The notes beneath the pieces were generated by a model. It ran no database searches and had not been told where the DNA came from. It was given only the letters and a program-made list of their open reading frames with translations. Shown in pieces: positions 38,167 through 49,620 of a stretch of DNA of 64,000 nt. Within the stretch, counting starts at the first letter, position 1; every line of letters starts with the position of its first letter. A program made the translations under genes and the position numbers. This DNA comes from Cristatella mucedo (Eukaryota > Bryozoa > Phylactolaemata > Cristatellidae), in assembly GCA_009760855.2 (NCBI GenBank), contig WPIO01000271.1:86001-150000 (forward strand), written 5' to 3'.

Positions 38167-39955
38167 CTGAGCGAGAGAAGGCGAGGAAAGGCGAGAAAAG
38201 GCGAGCGCTCGCCGCTGCCACCGCAGCGGCCGCCGCGAGCTCGCTCGCTTGCGCCAAAAAATGGCGATCCTCGGGATGCAGGCTTCTTTGGCGAATTAAA
38301 TATGAACTCACGTGACTGCGGCGGCAACCTGGCTGGGTGGACCAGGAAACACTGCGGAAGCGCTCCCAGCCCGCCAATGACGGGCCAGGTGGCTCAGAAA
38401 CTAAGAAACTCGCTCAGAAACCGCGTTCGCTTCCGTTTCTAAACCACTTTCGCTTCCGTTTCTAAACCGCTTCCGCTAGCCATCGCCCACTCGACCCGCA
38501 CGCTGCCTCGCTGCTGCTGGCTCGGTTACTTGGAATTAGCCAGAGCCTTGCATCTAAAAACAATCTGTCTAAGTAATTGGCTCCGAAGGCTGCCGTTTCT
38601 TTCCGAATTACCTTCTACGACGCGCCGCAAGCACTCGGCGGCCAGAGGGCGTCTTTTCTCGCACCGCGCGCCCGGCGTGCGGTGCGAGAGCGACAGCGCG
38701 GTCCGGCGTACTCGCACCCAAAACCTGCTTCTTGAAAAGTACTCGCCAGGTGATCGCAAGTGAACGCTATAGGACGCTGAGCACGCGAGCTTCTCCCAAC
38801 GGTGGGCTGCCTCTTTGGGACGACCGTCGCGATGCAGTCTCGCGTCGGGTGTCCAGCGTGCACCCAAGGTCGTCTCTCGGGCACTCCAGCGCCGTTGCCA
38901 CACTCCAGCGCCGTTGCTCGGACGCGCCGTGCGAGGAGCTCGCTCACCGCCGCGATGGCTGCGACGACAGCAAGTGTGTCTCCTTTGCTAAAAGAGCTAG
39001 GATGGCTGCCGGTTGATCAACGGATACAGAGTAAAGGTCTTACGCTGACCCACACGGCCCGCCACGGCTTGGCAGCTTCGTACCTAGCTGAAATGCTGCA
39101 TCAGTTTCAGCCTCCTCGTGCCCTCAGGTCCTGAATGGACAATAAACTCTCTGTTCATATTCTCCACTTAAAGACCGTTGGTGACAGAAGCTTTAGCTCC
39201 TAGACTGCGGAACTCGCTTCAATAATTCTTACGAAACGATAAGTATTCTCCTGCTACCGACTATCACTCATCTTTTCCAGGGTTCTGAGTTGCTTCCAAG
39301 CTAATCACTACCTCAACTGCTCTCCTGACTCTGCTATGCTTCCCACTTTCTCTTTGCTGCGGGCGACGAAGTCTGTTGGGCTACCGAATGCGTACCGAAA
39401 GCCGCTTAGGCTGTGAGTGTGCTGTACACAACTCTCTTGCGGAACACCCGCACAGCCTTTGCGGAGTTACAGACGGAGATACATGGCCTAGGTGACGATT
39501 TCCCGCCGTGCATTGGTCGATGACCCATATAGCTCGGATCTTGCGATCGGACTATACCGGCAATCGAACCAGGGCGGCGATCGGGCCGGGCCGCTGATTG
39601 GCGAGCGGACGTCGAGTGCGAAATCCACGCTGTCGTCTAGGAGCGCACGCCTCATCGACCGTTGGACGGTTCCTTTGCACCACGCCTTTCCTCTAATCCG
39701 CGATTGGGACCGACCGTCCCGGCATGCTAGTAGAAATGGCATTCAAGCGATTCGGCAGCTGCGACGACCTTCCGAGTCACTTCTCCGCGCGTTTGAGCGA
39801 GCGAGCCAACGAGTGAGTTGCCCGAGTCGCTGCGAGCGAAGCGGCGTCAAATAACGAGGCGCACTTTTAGCTCCAAACGAAAGAAAACGGAATAGCTGTC
39901 GCCACAAGGAAAGCTCTGAGCGACTAGCTCTTCGCCGCCGCCGCTAGCGGCTCAC
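38167..39955. other. Gene B intron
   Basis: Lies between the TSP1 and transmembrane exons. GC-rich at both ends and holds the family B LINE insertion at 38975-39485. Confidence 0.65.
38975..39485 (+). mobile_element. LINE family B 3' part, inserted in gene B intron
   Basis: Begins abruptly at CTCCTTTGCTAAAAGAGCTA with LLKELGWLPVDQRIQSKGLT in frame, continues through the LRS and LRNSLQ-like segments and ends GAGTTACAGACGGAGATACA. It is antisense to gene B and 5'-truncated, as is normal for target-primed insertion. Confidence 0.7.
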
Positions 39956-40123
39956 CATCCGCGCAGAGCCGATCGAAAGCGCAAATGGAGATGTTCATTT
40001 CTCCTGCCGGCGGTCGATCGTCGCACGGACCTTCGTTTCCGGGTAGGCCCCATAGCCTCATTCTGTAGCCGGCGTACGGTCCGCAGGTGATCGTGCAATT
40101 GGTCCATTGCAGCCAGCGGCACC
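39956..40123 (-). CDS. Gene B: thrombospondin type-1 domain exon
   Basis: 168 bp, phase 1/1, the same length as the gene A exon. It encodes GCRWLQWTNCTITCGPYAGY, then R-M-R-L-W, GPC, a PPAGEMN loop, ISIC and DRLCADG: all six TSP1 cysteines and the W-x-x-W pair. CGPYAGYR is shared exactly with gene A and replaces the common CG-x-G-x-x-x-R. The NCT sequon is a possible N-glycosylation site. The acceptor is GCTGCGTGGTTTTCAG and the donor GTGAGC (GATG|GTGAGC). The frame runs 5' past the acceptor to an ATG at 40277 and includes GLIGAYLAAAAAAWFSG just before the domain, which would make a fair signal peptide; an unspliced first exon (to 40277) is therefore a real alternative. The next exon is at 37025-38166 across a 1.8-kb intron that carries a LINE insertion. 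Confidence 0.82.
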
Positions 40124-40833
40124 CTGAAAACCACGCAGCGGCCGCGGCGGCGAGATAGGCGCCGATCAATCCCGTGCTCCCTCTCCTCAGACGGCGCCGG
40201 CGGCAGCAGCGGACGGCAAACTCATGGGGCAGTCGGCAGACGGACGGCGGCCAGGCGGCATAATCCCGCAGCCGCACGCGCGGCGGTGCTGCGCCGGCGC
40301 AGAAGCTGAGCGATGGTACGAGTCGGCAGCAGATCGGTGCGCCACGCCCTCGCCCACGCTCTCCGGCGACGGCGCAGGTAGAGGCGTAAGCAGAGCGGTG
40401 CGGAAGTCGAATGGGGCAACTCCGCAGCCTCTCCTCTCCTCTCAGGCGACCCGGAGCGCTCAGCCTGAGCTAGCGCATGCTGAGCGCGTCGGGTCTCGCG
40501 CCGCGTCCCGTGCCTGGCGCGGGCATGCGACAGAAAGCGGCTCAAATGTCGCTCGCTGGGCCGCCACGTGACTCCCGAGGGCAGATTCTGTCTCTCGTAG
40601 TGGCATCTGGAGCGGTAAGGTCATAGGTCGGGTGAATTTCGCAATCCACACTCGTGGATAACAAGTGCCATCGTCGCTTGGCGGGGTAGCGCATCTTTAC
40701 TTTGTCGAAGAGAGACTTGCAGAGAGACAGAGAGCAAAGGAGAGGAACGCAGAGAAGAAGGGGAGAGAGGGGCATCCAAAAAGATTGAGTGAGAGGGAGA
40801 AAGGCAAAGAGATGACGACGAGTGAGAGAGAGC

Positions 40834-40890
<57 letters not shown>

Positions 40891-42370
40891 GCGAGAGAGA
40901 GTGAGAGAGAAAGAGAGAGAGAGATAGAGAGCGAGAGAGAGTGCGAGAGAGAGAGAGCGAGAGAGCGAAAGAGAGCGAGGGAAGGAGAGAGAGTAAGAGA
41001 AGGAGAGAGAGATAGAGAGAGCGAGAGAGAGAGAGTGAGAGAGAGTAAGAGAAGGAGGGAGAAGACGATAGGTATCTTTCGGCTTGACAAGCAGAGCCCA
41101 CCGAACGGTCAATCCTGTTGCTTAGCGAGAAGCTCAGAGGACAGCTTTTACGAGTGCGCTACCTCAATCCGCTGGCGGAGGGGAAGGAGGGGGGTTAATT
41201 ACTCGCAGCCGATCGCAAGTAATTGGTCTCGCAATCGCAGCGAATCGATCGGCGGCGATCGTCGCGAGCGGCGGCGAAGCGAGCGAGCGCGCGCGCGCGT
41301 ACCGAGGCTCTTGGTTGACGAAGACCTTATATCTTGACCCGCCGCTACGCTCCAGGCGGCTTGAAGGCAGGCGGCCAGCAAACCGCGCCGACTCGACGCA
41401 GACCTAGCAGCGGCTGCGTCGGCCATTGGTCGGCTGCTGCTGCTGCGGCTGCATCCGCTCAGCCTTCCGCCGCGTCATTTCGCTCTCAAGGGCGCGTGGC
41501 TAGTTTCGAGCGCCGGCGGCTTTTCGGTGTCGATCGTCGACGCGAAGGCCGCCGTTTTCTTGTGCGCCAAATTGACTCTGGCTACGACGCAAGCTTCGAG
41601 CATGGACGCCGGGCGTCTCGCCGCCGCCGTCGCCGCCGTCGCCGCCGCCGCCGAAGAGTCCGTCGAGCTCGGAGAAGCGGAGCGAACGGGCACAGAAGTA
41701 ATCGGCGGGAGCGAGCGAGCGAGCAGCGACAGCTCCTGGCACTCGAGCGCTGCCTGCTTAGCCGCTAACTGCGGCGGCGAGCGGCGGCCGCTGATTCTGC
41801 TATCAAAGCATCGACGGCGACTAAACGTCGGCGATACTGCGCCGCCGCCGCCGCCGCGAACAATGAAATCCAATGACTTGGAGGAGCGTTCCAAGTAGGG
41901 AAAAAAAGCTTCGCTGATCCGCTGCCAACCGAGCTGCGGCGAAGCAGAGGCGGCGGCGTCGCTTCTAACCGTCCCGCGCGTTTCCCGCGCGCTCCTAAGC
42001 GCACCGCGGCGTCCGAGGCTGACGCAGCCGCGGCAGCGGCGTAATGAGAGCCGTTTCATTATTTACTTTCGAGCCCGGTTGAGAAGTGGCATGCAAGCGG
42101 AAGCGGTATACAGGCCGCCTAGCAGCCAGGAAATGGTGACGAGCCTGCAGAGTAGTGTATCTATGGAATGCTTCTCTAGCTACGCGCTCCGCGCCCGAAC
42201 TTCGTGACTACTGGCTAAGATTACGTTAAGTGCTCGGTACAATTGGTTCAGTAATGGCGATCTCAGAGCACTAAAGTTAGGGGTAGCGAAACCCCTTGTC
42301 GCTTGTTGGAACCGGTCCGAGGCTGGTTTAACTCCCACCCCTATAGGCCATTATCCCTCAAAGGGAAGCA
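40124..42370. other. GC-rich region upstream of gene B TSP1 exon
   Basis: Likely to hold the gene B first exon or promoter. Long frames on both strands (for example minus 41475-42059, 194 codons, Ala/Ser/Arg-rich) are GC-driven and without motif. The minus frame MADAAAARSASSRRG followed by LLAACLQAAWSVAAG (from 41426) is a weak signal-peptide candidate without a good donor. A degenerate tRNA-like stretch sits at 42245-42355. Confidence 0.35.
40715..41064 (+). repeat. (GA)n-rich purine tract
   Basis: Densest at 40825-41060, with CG and TG interruptions. It lies upstream of the gene B TSP1 exon. Opposite-strand Ser/Leu frames are artefacts. Confidence 0.95.
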
Positions 42371-42782
42371 TATTTCATGGAGCTCGCTGCACTGGAACGA
42401 GAAAGCACGAGGAAGCGCGAGAAAACACACGGGCTGGTAGCTGTTTTGCAGTTGTTGCTAATAAAATCGGTATTTTATAAGTGAATCCTTGGTATATAGG
42501 AGCAGAACTTGATGGAACGAATGTCATTTCCCGACGATTGCGCGTACATGACCTCGCTTGTTTTGCATGCTGGCGAATGAAGGCGGGCAAGTAAGCGTAC
42601 AGAAGTTTGGAATCACAGAATGAACACACTTGAACATTTGAGTGCATTTACCCCGAGAAGAGAAGAGAGGCTGACTTATTAGATCTTTCGCGCTCATGTG
42701 TCTAAGCGTTTCACAGTATGCCCAGACTTAAAATTTGGACTATCGAAACACCCGAATGTACCGGTGATAGAAATTTAGATGG

Positions 42783-42918
<136 letters not shown>

Positions 42919-43494
42919 TAGTTCTCTTAGAGAGCTTTAAAATATTTACCAATATAATTATTATTACTGATAAAAGCATGCAAGTTAAGAGCCAATAATT
43001 ACTAATGCAGAATTCGAGCACCTTTAAGCTATAAACCTATGACGTATCGTATCGCAGATCGAGATGCCCTTAATGAGGTCGTCGGTCAATACGAGTGGCT
43101 GACGTCAAGCTCTCTTTGTGTCCTTAAGTCATTCGATAATACTGCTAGGATGCGGCAGCTACGATGAGTGCAATATCAAAATTAGGAGAAATAACATGCT
43201 AATCCGCTTATGTCGCTACAATATGCACTCTCACAGTTGAAAAGTACCATTTCATTGTGCATTGCATTGTGAGATGGTGATGAGGAGACTCAGAACACTT
43301 GATCTCTGCAATTTTTATTGTCCTTACTTACGTCGTTACCAAAGTGAATTCCTTATACGCTAATACATTTCCCCGTAATGTACCATGGGTGCGCCTTTGA
43401 TATTATATAGCGAAGAATGCATAATTTGCTCGCACTGACTTGCTCCGCTGATTGAAGTGAAGATAAAAAGCTTTCTTCTACAGTGGCTTGCAAA

Positions 43495-44180
43495 AGATTT
43501 AACTAGCTCCAAGTTCTGTCTCGGCTTGATTATTGTAATTTCTTTTGGCTTGGCTACCAAAAAATCAATTATGCCACTACAAATGGCTACGAATATGGCT
43601 GCAAGGCTTGTTTATAAGTCCTAGAGGTTTGACCACGCGTGTCCTTTGCTACAAGAGCTAGGATAGCTGCCGGTTGAGCAACGGATACAGAGCAAAGTTC
43701 TTGCGCTGACCCACAAGGCCCGCGGAGGCTTGACTCCTCCGCACCTAGCTGAACTGCTCCACCAGTTTCAGTCTCCTCGTGCTCTCAGGTAATATGTATG
43801 GACAATAAACTCTCTGTTCATATTCCTCCGCTTAAAGACAGTTGGCGACAGAAGCTTTAGCTCTGCAGGTCCTAGACTGTGGAACTCGCTTCCACAATTC
43901 TTACGCAACGACAACTACTCTCCTGCTGCCGACTATGGCATATCTTTTTCAGCGGTCCTGAGCTGCTACTTCTATGCTACTCACTACCTCAACTGCTCTC
44001 CTGACTCTGCTATGCTTCCCACTTTCTCTTTGTTGCGTGAGACGAAGTCTGTTGGCTACCGACTGCATACCGAAAGTCGCTTAGGCTGTGAGTGCGCTAT
44101 ACAAAACTCTCCTGCGTTACACCGACATGGTCTTTATGACTTTGTGGAGTTACAGACGGAGATACATTGCATTACATTTA
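43495..44180 (+). mobile_element. LINE family B 3' part
   Basis: Starts in the LDYCN-type segment (CTTGATTATTGTAATTTCTT), continues through LQELG, LRQ, LWNSLPQFL and the Ser/Leu-rich end, and finishes GAGTTACAGACGGAGATACA with a TTGCATTACATT tail. Frame-broken. Confidence 0.7.
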
Positions 44181-44336
44181 TAAGTAGGATATCGGGATCC
44201 ATAACGTGGAAGGAAGCCATGATAAATCCTCAAAAAATTATATATAGACATAGATATAGATATAGAATAGACTACTCTACGCTCTGGATGCGGACTTGTC
44301 ATCTTGCGGCACTAGTCGGCTCGTCGTTACTGCTGC

Positions 44337-44412
44337 TGTCGTGTCCGCCCGCTGTCGTGTCCGCCTGCTGTCGTGTCCGCCCGCTGTCGTGTCCGCCCGC
44401 TGTCGTGTCTGC
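44337..44412 (+). repeat. 16-bp minisatellite
   Basis: Four copies of TGTCGTGTCCGCCCGC (one with a single change) and a partial fifth. Confidence 0.93.
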
Positions 44413-44680
44413 ACTGGCGCAGTCTCTACAGATCTCTAGCCGGGATTCCTAGGCATCGAGCTTTGCCCGGGATACGTCTGACGCCTCAGCACCGGGAGCT
44501 CAGCACCCGGTGCTGAGCGCTGCGCTCGCCACCAAAGGTAGTGGGGAGGCCATTTCCGAACGCGAAGTGGCATCCCCACTTCTCTACGGCTATTCTTTGC
44601 TGATGGAGACCTTCTAGATATGTGCCCCCCCCCCAGCAGTGCCCCTGCCGTCTCGACGTGGACTGAGCGAGTTCCTTTGC

Positions 44681-44758
44681 AGCAAATGTACAGCGCCTAG
44701 AAAGAGATTGAGTTCTCTGAGGGCACTTTATATAGTGCATTACTAATTATTATTATTA
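44681..44758 (+). mobile_element. LINE family A 3'-end fragment
   Basis: GCAGCAAATGTACAGCGCCT, AGAAAGAGATTGAGTTCTCT, GAGGGCACTTTATATAGTGC and an ATT tail: a very clean copy of the terminal module. Confidence 0.65.
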
Positions 44759-46574
44759 AGACCTGAGGCTAGCAATACGCCGACGAAAACAATGCACGCA
44801 GCACCAATGAGAACAGCGTATCGCAACGATGGCCTGTATATTTTGGCTGATACAACAGGTAACTACCAGCCAAATCGCTCATAGGCTTATGACAGTCTCA
44901 CCCTCAGCGCTAGGGCTCACCGACCGGCAAACCGTTGCACCCAGAGAGCGACTGCGGTCACGCCCACGCCCTATATAATGGTCAGGTCATAAACCATACC
45001 GTCATCTCGTTCGTCTGTAGTCGTAAATCGCTCAGCTTGTAAGCCTCGGCGTATCGCGGATATTTCGCAAGCGGCTCTCGGCTATACTTTAGCGGCCGAG
45101 CTCATAGTTCGTGATCGAGGTTCAGCAGTCAAGCTCCTAGTCCACAATCGCAAGGCGTTATAGCGCGTGGCGACCGCTGGATTTGGTCGGGGCGTCGGGC
45201 CAGCCCACGTTGAACACGTTCCGCGACGAGTAAAGGAAACACTGGAAATGGTATCTGTTGACGGACTGGAGCCCCGCGACTCGGGTCGTTAAGTGGTTGC
45301 ACCTTGCCATTATGCTACGACCTAGGGGCAGGAGCCGAGGCTTAGCGGGCGTAACGCCAAAATAGTACGTCTTTAGTCGGAATTGTAGCTTGATTGCCGT
45401 CGCACACTGCACAAAACACCAGCAGACGAGCAGCGCCACCAGTTTATTCTACCCGGCGGAAGCGTCACTGCCCTCCTGCAGACGTTCGTCCGCTTCTGTC
45501 GTCAGCGGTACTGGAACGCTGCGCTCTGATTCGTTAGCGTCGTCGCTAACGCCTAGCTGCGCTCCGATTGGCTAGCCGGTGGTCGGGAGGGCCACCCAGC
45601 CCAGTACTGGCAGATAACAACATTCAGGCGTGGTACTGTCACGGGCTGGGGTATGCATAAACGAAACCACAAGAATGACGACTTAATTTATCCCTGTCGA
45701 ATGTGCATTTACAGATGGGTCTACTGGAATCGTCTACGAAAAAAAGAGGGACAAGCGATGCGAGGCGGGAGAATCCGCTAGAACCTTAGTATTCCGTGCA
45801 GAATTGTAGCCCATATATCGAATAGCGGAACTGTCCCTTTACCGAACGAAGGATTGAAAACAAGCACTGCACGGCCTAAGGCCCAATGTTGCCTACTGTT
45901 GGTTGGTGGTGCCTAATGTTTACCGCCAAGAGGACAGACATTCGAGGTGCCAACGATGCGACGAACGCTCAACCAAAGTTGCAGGCCGGAGAAAAAACTC
46001 TTCGCTCTCAGTGTTTGACTCATCGATCGAGCAGCCATTAATCGGCACTCGCCGCTTCGCTTTGCATCGCCGTCGCATTAAGAAATCCAGTCCAATCTTT
46101 GCAGCTTTGCAGTCTGCGTCTATCGGTCGGTTTCCGCCGCAGCCGGAAGCTGTTGCTTCCGCCGAAACTTGACCGGTTCAGGCAGCGCCGCGCAGTGCAC
46201 CAAGCGGTTAGTAAAGAGCGACAAAATGGCCACCACCGGCACTAGCTAACAACCAGTGCGAGGTTCCGTTGGAATCGTGAAGAATCGCCTGCATTCTGCC
46301 CGCCACGCCACGCCACGGTTTGCCCGGATAATCGCGCCTCACGAAACGAGCGCGTGCGTGCAGCTCAGCTCAATCGGCCTTTGTGGACCGTCGCCGTAGG
46401 TGAGAGCGCGCGTCGGTGCTCCGGTTAGATTTCCGCATGGAGCGCGCACCAGCCGCCGGGTCGGAAGTCGTCAGGGAGTCTAGTTGCATTGTCAATCGTC
46501 TCGCTCTGAGCTCGCGAGCCAGCTTGCGGCGTGCTCTCCGATTCGAGCGCTCCCTAGGTCGAGGCCGAGGTCAT
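44759..46574. other. Unassigned, GC-rich
   Basis: A tRNA-like (SINE) remnant on the minus strand at 45285-45330 (GGTCGTAGCATAATGGCAAG). An ATG frame at 46437 (MERAPAAGSEVVRESS) runs into the LINE at 46575. No supported gene. Confidence 0.4.
44971..45015 (+). promoter_or_regulatory. TATA-box-like core promoter candidate
   Basis: CTATATAATGG at 44971-44981 in a locally GC-rich setting, with an initiator-like GTCATCTCGTTCG about 30 bases downstream. The spacing is right for a TATA promoter, but no plus-strand coding exon follows that I can support; it may be part of an unrecognised repeat. Confidence 0.22.
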
Positions 46575-47900
46575 GTGTTATCATGTCATATCACGTCACG
46601 TATCTCCGTCTGTAACTCCACCAAGTCATAAAGACCATGTAGGTGTCACGCAGGAGAGTTTTGTATAGTGCACTCACAACCTGAGCGGCTTTCGATACTC
46701 ATTCGGTAGCCAACAGACTTCGTCTCTCGCAACAAAGAGAAAGTGGGAAGCGTAGCAGAGTTAGGAGAGCAGTTGAGGTAGTGAGTAGCATGGAAGTAGC
46801 AGCTCAGGACCTCAGAAAAGTATGAGCCATAGTCGGCAGCAGGAGAGATGTTGTCATTACGTAAGAATTGTGGAAGCGAGTTCCACAGTCTAAGACCTGC
46901 AGAGCTAACGCTTCTGTCGCCAACTGTCTTTAAGCGGAGGAATGGGACAGCTAATGTATTGTCCATACAGGACCTGAGGGCACGAAGAGGCTGAAACTGG
47001 TGCGGCAGTTCAGCTAGGTACGAAGAAGCCAAGCCGTGGCGGGCCTTGTGGGTCAGTGCAAGAACTTTGCTCTGTATCCGTTGATCAACCGGCATCCATC
47101 CTAGCTCTTTTAGCAAAGGAGGCACGTGCTCAAACCTCTGGGAATTGAAAACAAGCCTTGCAGCCATATTCATAGCCATTGCAGTAGTCTATTTGCATTT
47201 TTTGGTAGCCCAGCCAAAAGGGATTTACAATAATCAAGCCATAACAAAACTAGGGAGCTGGCTAGATTTTTTCTGGCTACTTTTGAAGACAGCTCCTAAC
47301 CTTAGATAGGGATTGGATGCGATGCCTAGCTCTAGAAGCAGTCTTCTGAATGAAGCTTTTAAAATGTAGGCAGCTGTCGAAAATGACGCATAAATATCGA
47401 GCACGTGTTGATGGTCGCACAACAGCATCACCTATTAGAAGAGCAAAGTCGTTTAATCCAGCCACACGCTTAGGGTGTCCTATGAGCAGCACTTCAATTT
47501 TTATCGTCATTTAATTTCAAAAAGTTTTCCGACATCTAGGATCGAATGTTGGCAAGGCAAGTTCAGTTTCTCAGTAGCTGCAGGAGATTCCGAATTTTTG
47601 AATGACAAATACAGCTGAGTATCGTCAGCATAAAAGTGATATCCTATTCTATGGGCCGTAATCACTTCTCCCAGGGGTTGAGTATAAATAGAGAACAGTA
47701 AGGGACCGAGTAAAAACCATTGAGGGACTCCACCGGTGACCCGTCTCGTGTGTGAGACCTAACCCCCACACGACACGGATTGAACGCGATCAGACAAGTA
47801 CGATTTAAACCGTGCCAGTGCTTCGTCTGCCAGACCAATAGTTATTCTCAATCGTTCAAGCAGAACGTCGTGATCAATGAGGTCAAAAGTCCCCTCCACC
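46575..47900 (-). mobile_element. LINE family B, 1.3-kb copy
   Basis: The best preserved C-terminal frame (46646-47179, 177 codons): AARLVFNSQRFEHVPPLLKE, LGWMPVDQRIQSKVLALTHK, LWNSLPQFLRND and a Ser/Cys-rich end. Earlier polymerase blocks follow at 47234-47510 and up to about 47900 (the FDLIDHDVLLERL-type block). 3' tail GTATCTCCGTCTGTAACTCC at 46598-46617. Split by frameshifts; inactive. Confidence 0.72.
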
Positions 47901-48019
47901 GGACGTTGCAATACACTTTCGGAGATAGTTCCGTAGCTGCTGGCAGCCTGGTTATCCTCGCCTGGCTTCCAGCTGTGAGCCTCTCTTAAGTTGCGTTTTG
48001 ACGCAGACTCAACTCCTAA

Positions 48020-48670
48020 TAAGGACGTTTACACGACCGATTTAGTCCCGCTCACGACAGACTTGAGGGCCGACTTAGTCCAGCCCGCAGCCAGTGCTCA
48101 GATCCAGGAAGCCGGTTTGAAAGAGGGCTTCCACTGAAAGAGGCCAAGCCAACAACGGTAGAAGTTAAGTTCGTCACTGCAGTCGTCATTGTAAATTAGT
48201 TCGAGAAGAATATAAATAAAAGGATTATAAGCATTTAAAGAAAGTTTTTTTCGGAAAAGAGTGCAGTACCAGGTAATGTGCGCCGTTACGGGTTTGTTGG
48301 CTGATTTGATTAACAAACGCACGGTGCATTCTCTGTAGACAAAGCCGAAGCATTTGTTACAACGCATAAGCATGCCGTATTCAAGGACTTGCTCTGACCA
48401 CCTCAATCTACGCGACCCTATGAACGTCAGCCATTTTGTATTTTGTCCGTGGATTTTGTATGCGACGAGCCCCCGGGGTTTTGATTGGTCGGCTGGGTCA
48501 ACATGGAGCCAAAAAGTCGAGACATCTGTCTCGATTTCTGATGAATCGGCAGACCTGGCTCTTCCGCCCTAAAATGTTATGACGTACAATGATGTTGTAG
48601 CCCAAATCAGTCGGAAATCTGTCCAAAATCTCTGGGAAAGTCTTCCGTGTAAACGCAGCTTCAGACTCAC
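48020..48670. mobile_element. Probable non-autonomous DNA transposon with terminal inverted repeats
   Basis: Left end CGTTTACACGACCGATTTAG near 48027 and right end (read inward on the minus strand) CGTTTACACGGAAGACTTTC near 48655. Similarity extends about 55 bases inward with gaps (GTTTACACG, ACAGA and CCGACT are shared). The internal minus frame (48098-48406, 102 codons) has no transposase motif I know. Ends and target-site duplication are not exactly defined. Confidence 0.5.
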
Positions 48671-49020
48671 GGGCACGTGATGTACCGGATTTCTCAAGGC
48701 GAGCGAAGCACGAGCTTCGGCCACGGTGGATGACGGGAAGTTTCCGGTAGTGACGCGGTGCTTCGCCACTGTTAGTACGCCTGCATGCGGCCGTTCAGCA
48801 TTTCCTGGTTACTGCTTTCCTCACGACCGCCTATACAATCTGCATATGGTATCAGCCATTCAGGAAACGCTGAGCTGGGAGCAATGTCAAGCTGCTCAGA
48901 CTGCTAGCACTAGTTAGAACGCCAATACAAAATATCCAAACTAATTAACCGCCACATTTATACATCAACATCATATTATTGGATAATACCTTATTTTTAT
49001 ATTACCATGTTTACCGTTTT

Positions 49021-49200
49021 TATATATATTACCTTATTGGCTGTTACCACCGCTTGCAGTTGACAATTAAGGATAGGCCGCAGCAGGACTCGAAACCAGG
49101 ACCTTGGTCGAGGTGAGTGAAGTAACACCAATAAGTGAGGTATATAGCGTCCTAGAGAGACTTTAATCTATTTTAGGCATTGTTAACGATTCAGGAAAGG
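49021..49200 (-). mobile_element. SINE type 1 copy next to a SINE type 2 / LINE tail fragment
   Basis: TATTGGCTGTTACCACCGCT, GCAGTTGACAATTAAGGATA and GCAGGACTCGAAACC (B-box complement) to about 49130. Then AGGTATATAGCGTCCTAGAG, AGACTTTAATCTATTTTAGG, a family A-type terminal module. Confidence 0.5.
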
Positions 49201-49571
49201 TAATTCGTCATACCTGCAGACAATGTTCTACAGACGAATAGTGACCCAAGGGCTGCCGATCGTCAGCCATTGGCAATCAGAAATTGGCAATTAAAAGAGT
49301 GGCGCATGTACTCTTAAAGTAATTGGCTTGAACTCGTGAGAACAAACTTGAAGCCAAGAATTTCAAGTTTTGGGCTCAGTGCAATGGAGCGTTCGTCTGG
49401 ATAGCTCGACTGTCTTACCACTCGACCGCCTTGCTTCACTCGAAGCAACATTTGTCGCACGTGGTCTCGTGGCTGGCAATCTTTAGTCGCTCTATACATT
49501 CAAATGCTGAGAATTGTCAATCAAGTTAAAAAGGCAGAGGGTAAGTGCAGTGTGAAACTTACTCGCCTTCT

Positions 49572-49620
49572 AAAGCGCCTGCCAAGAGATTAAGTTATCA
49601 TAAGGCGCTGTACACATAAT
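49572..49620 (+). mobile_element. LINE family A 3'-end fragment, plus strand
   Basis: AAAGCGCCTGCCAAGAGATT, AAGTTATCATAAGGCGCTGT then an AATAAT tail that runs directly into the tail of the minus-strand copy at 49617. Confidence 0.5.

Noticed and set aside
37160-38315. Plus-strand and second minus-strand frames over gene B
   Set aside because: Shadows in GC-rich DNA; only the minus frame ending at 37025 is conserved with gene A.
45158-45439. Minus frame with a hydrophobic start (ALLVCWCFVQCATA) as a secreted protein
   Set aside because: No ATG, and it overlaps a tRNA-like SINE remnant.
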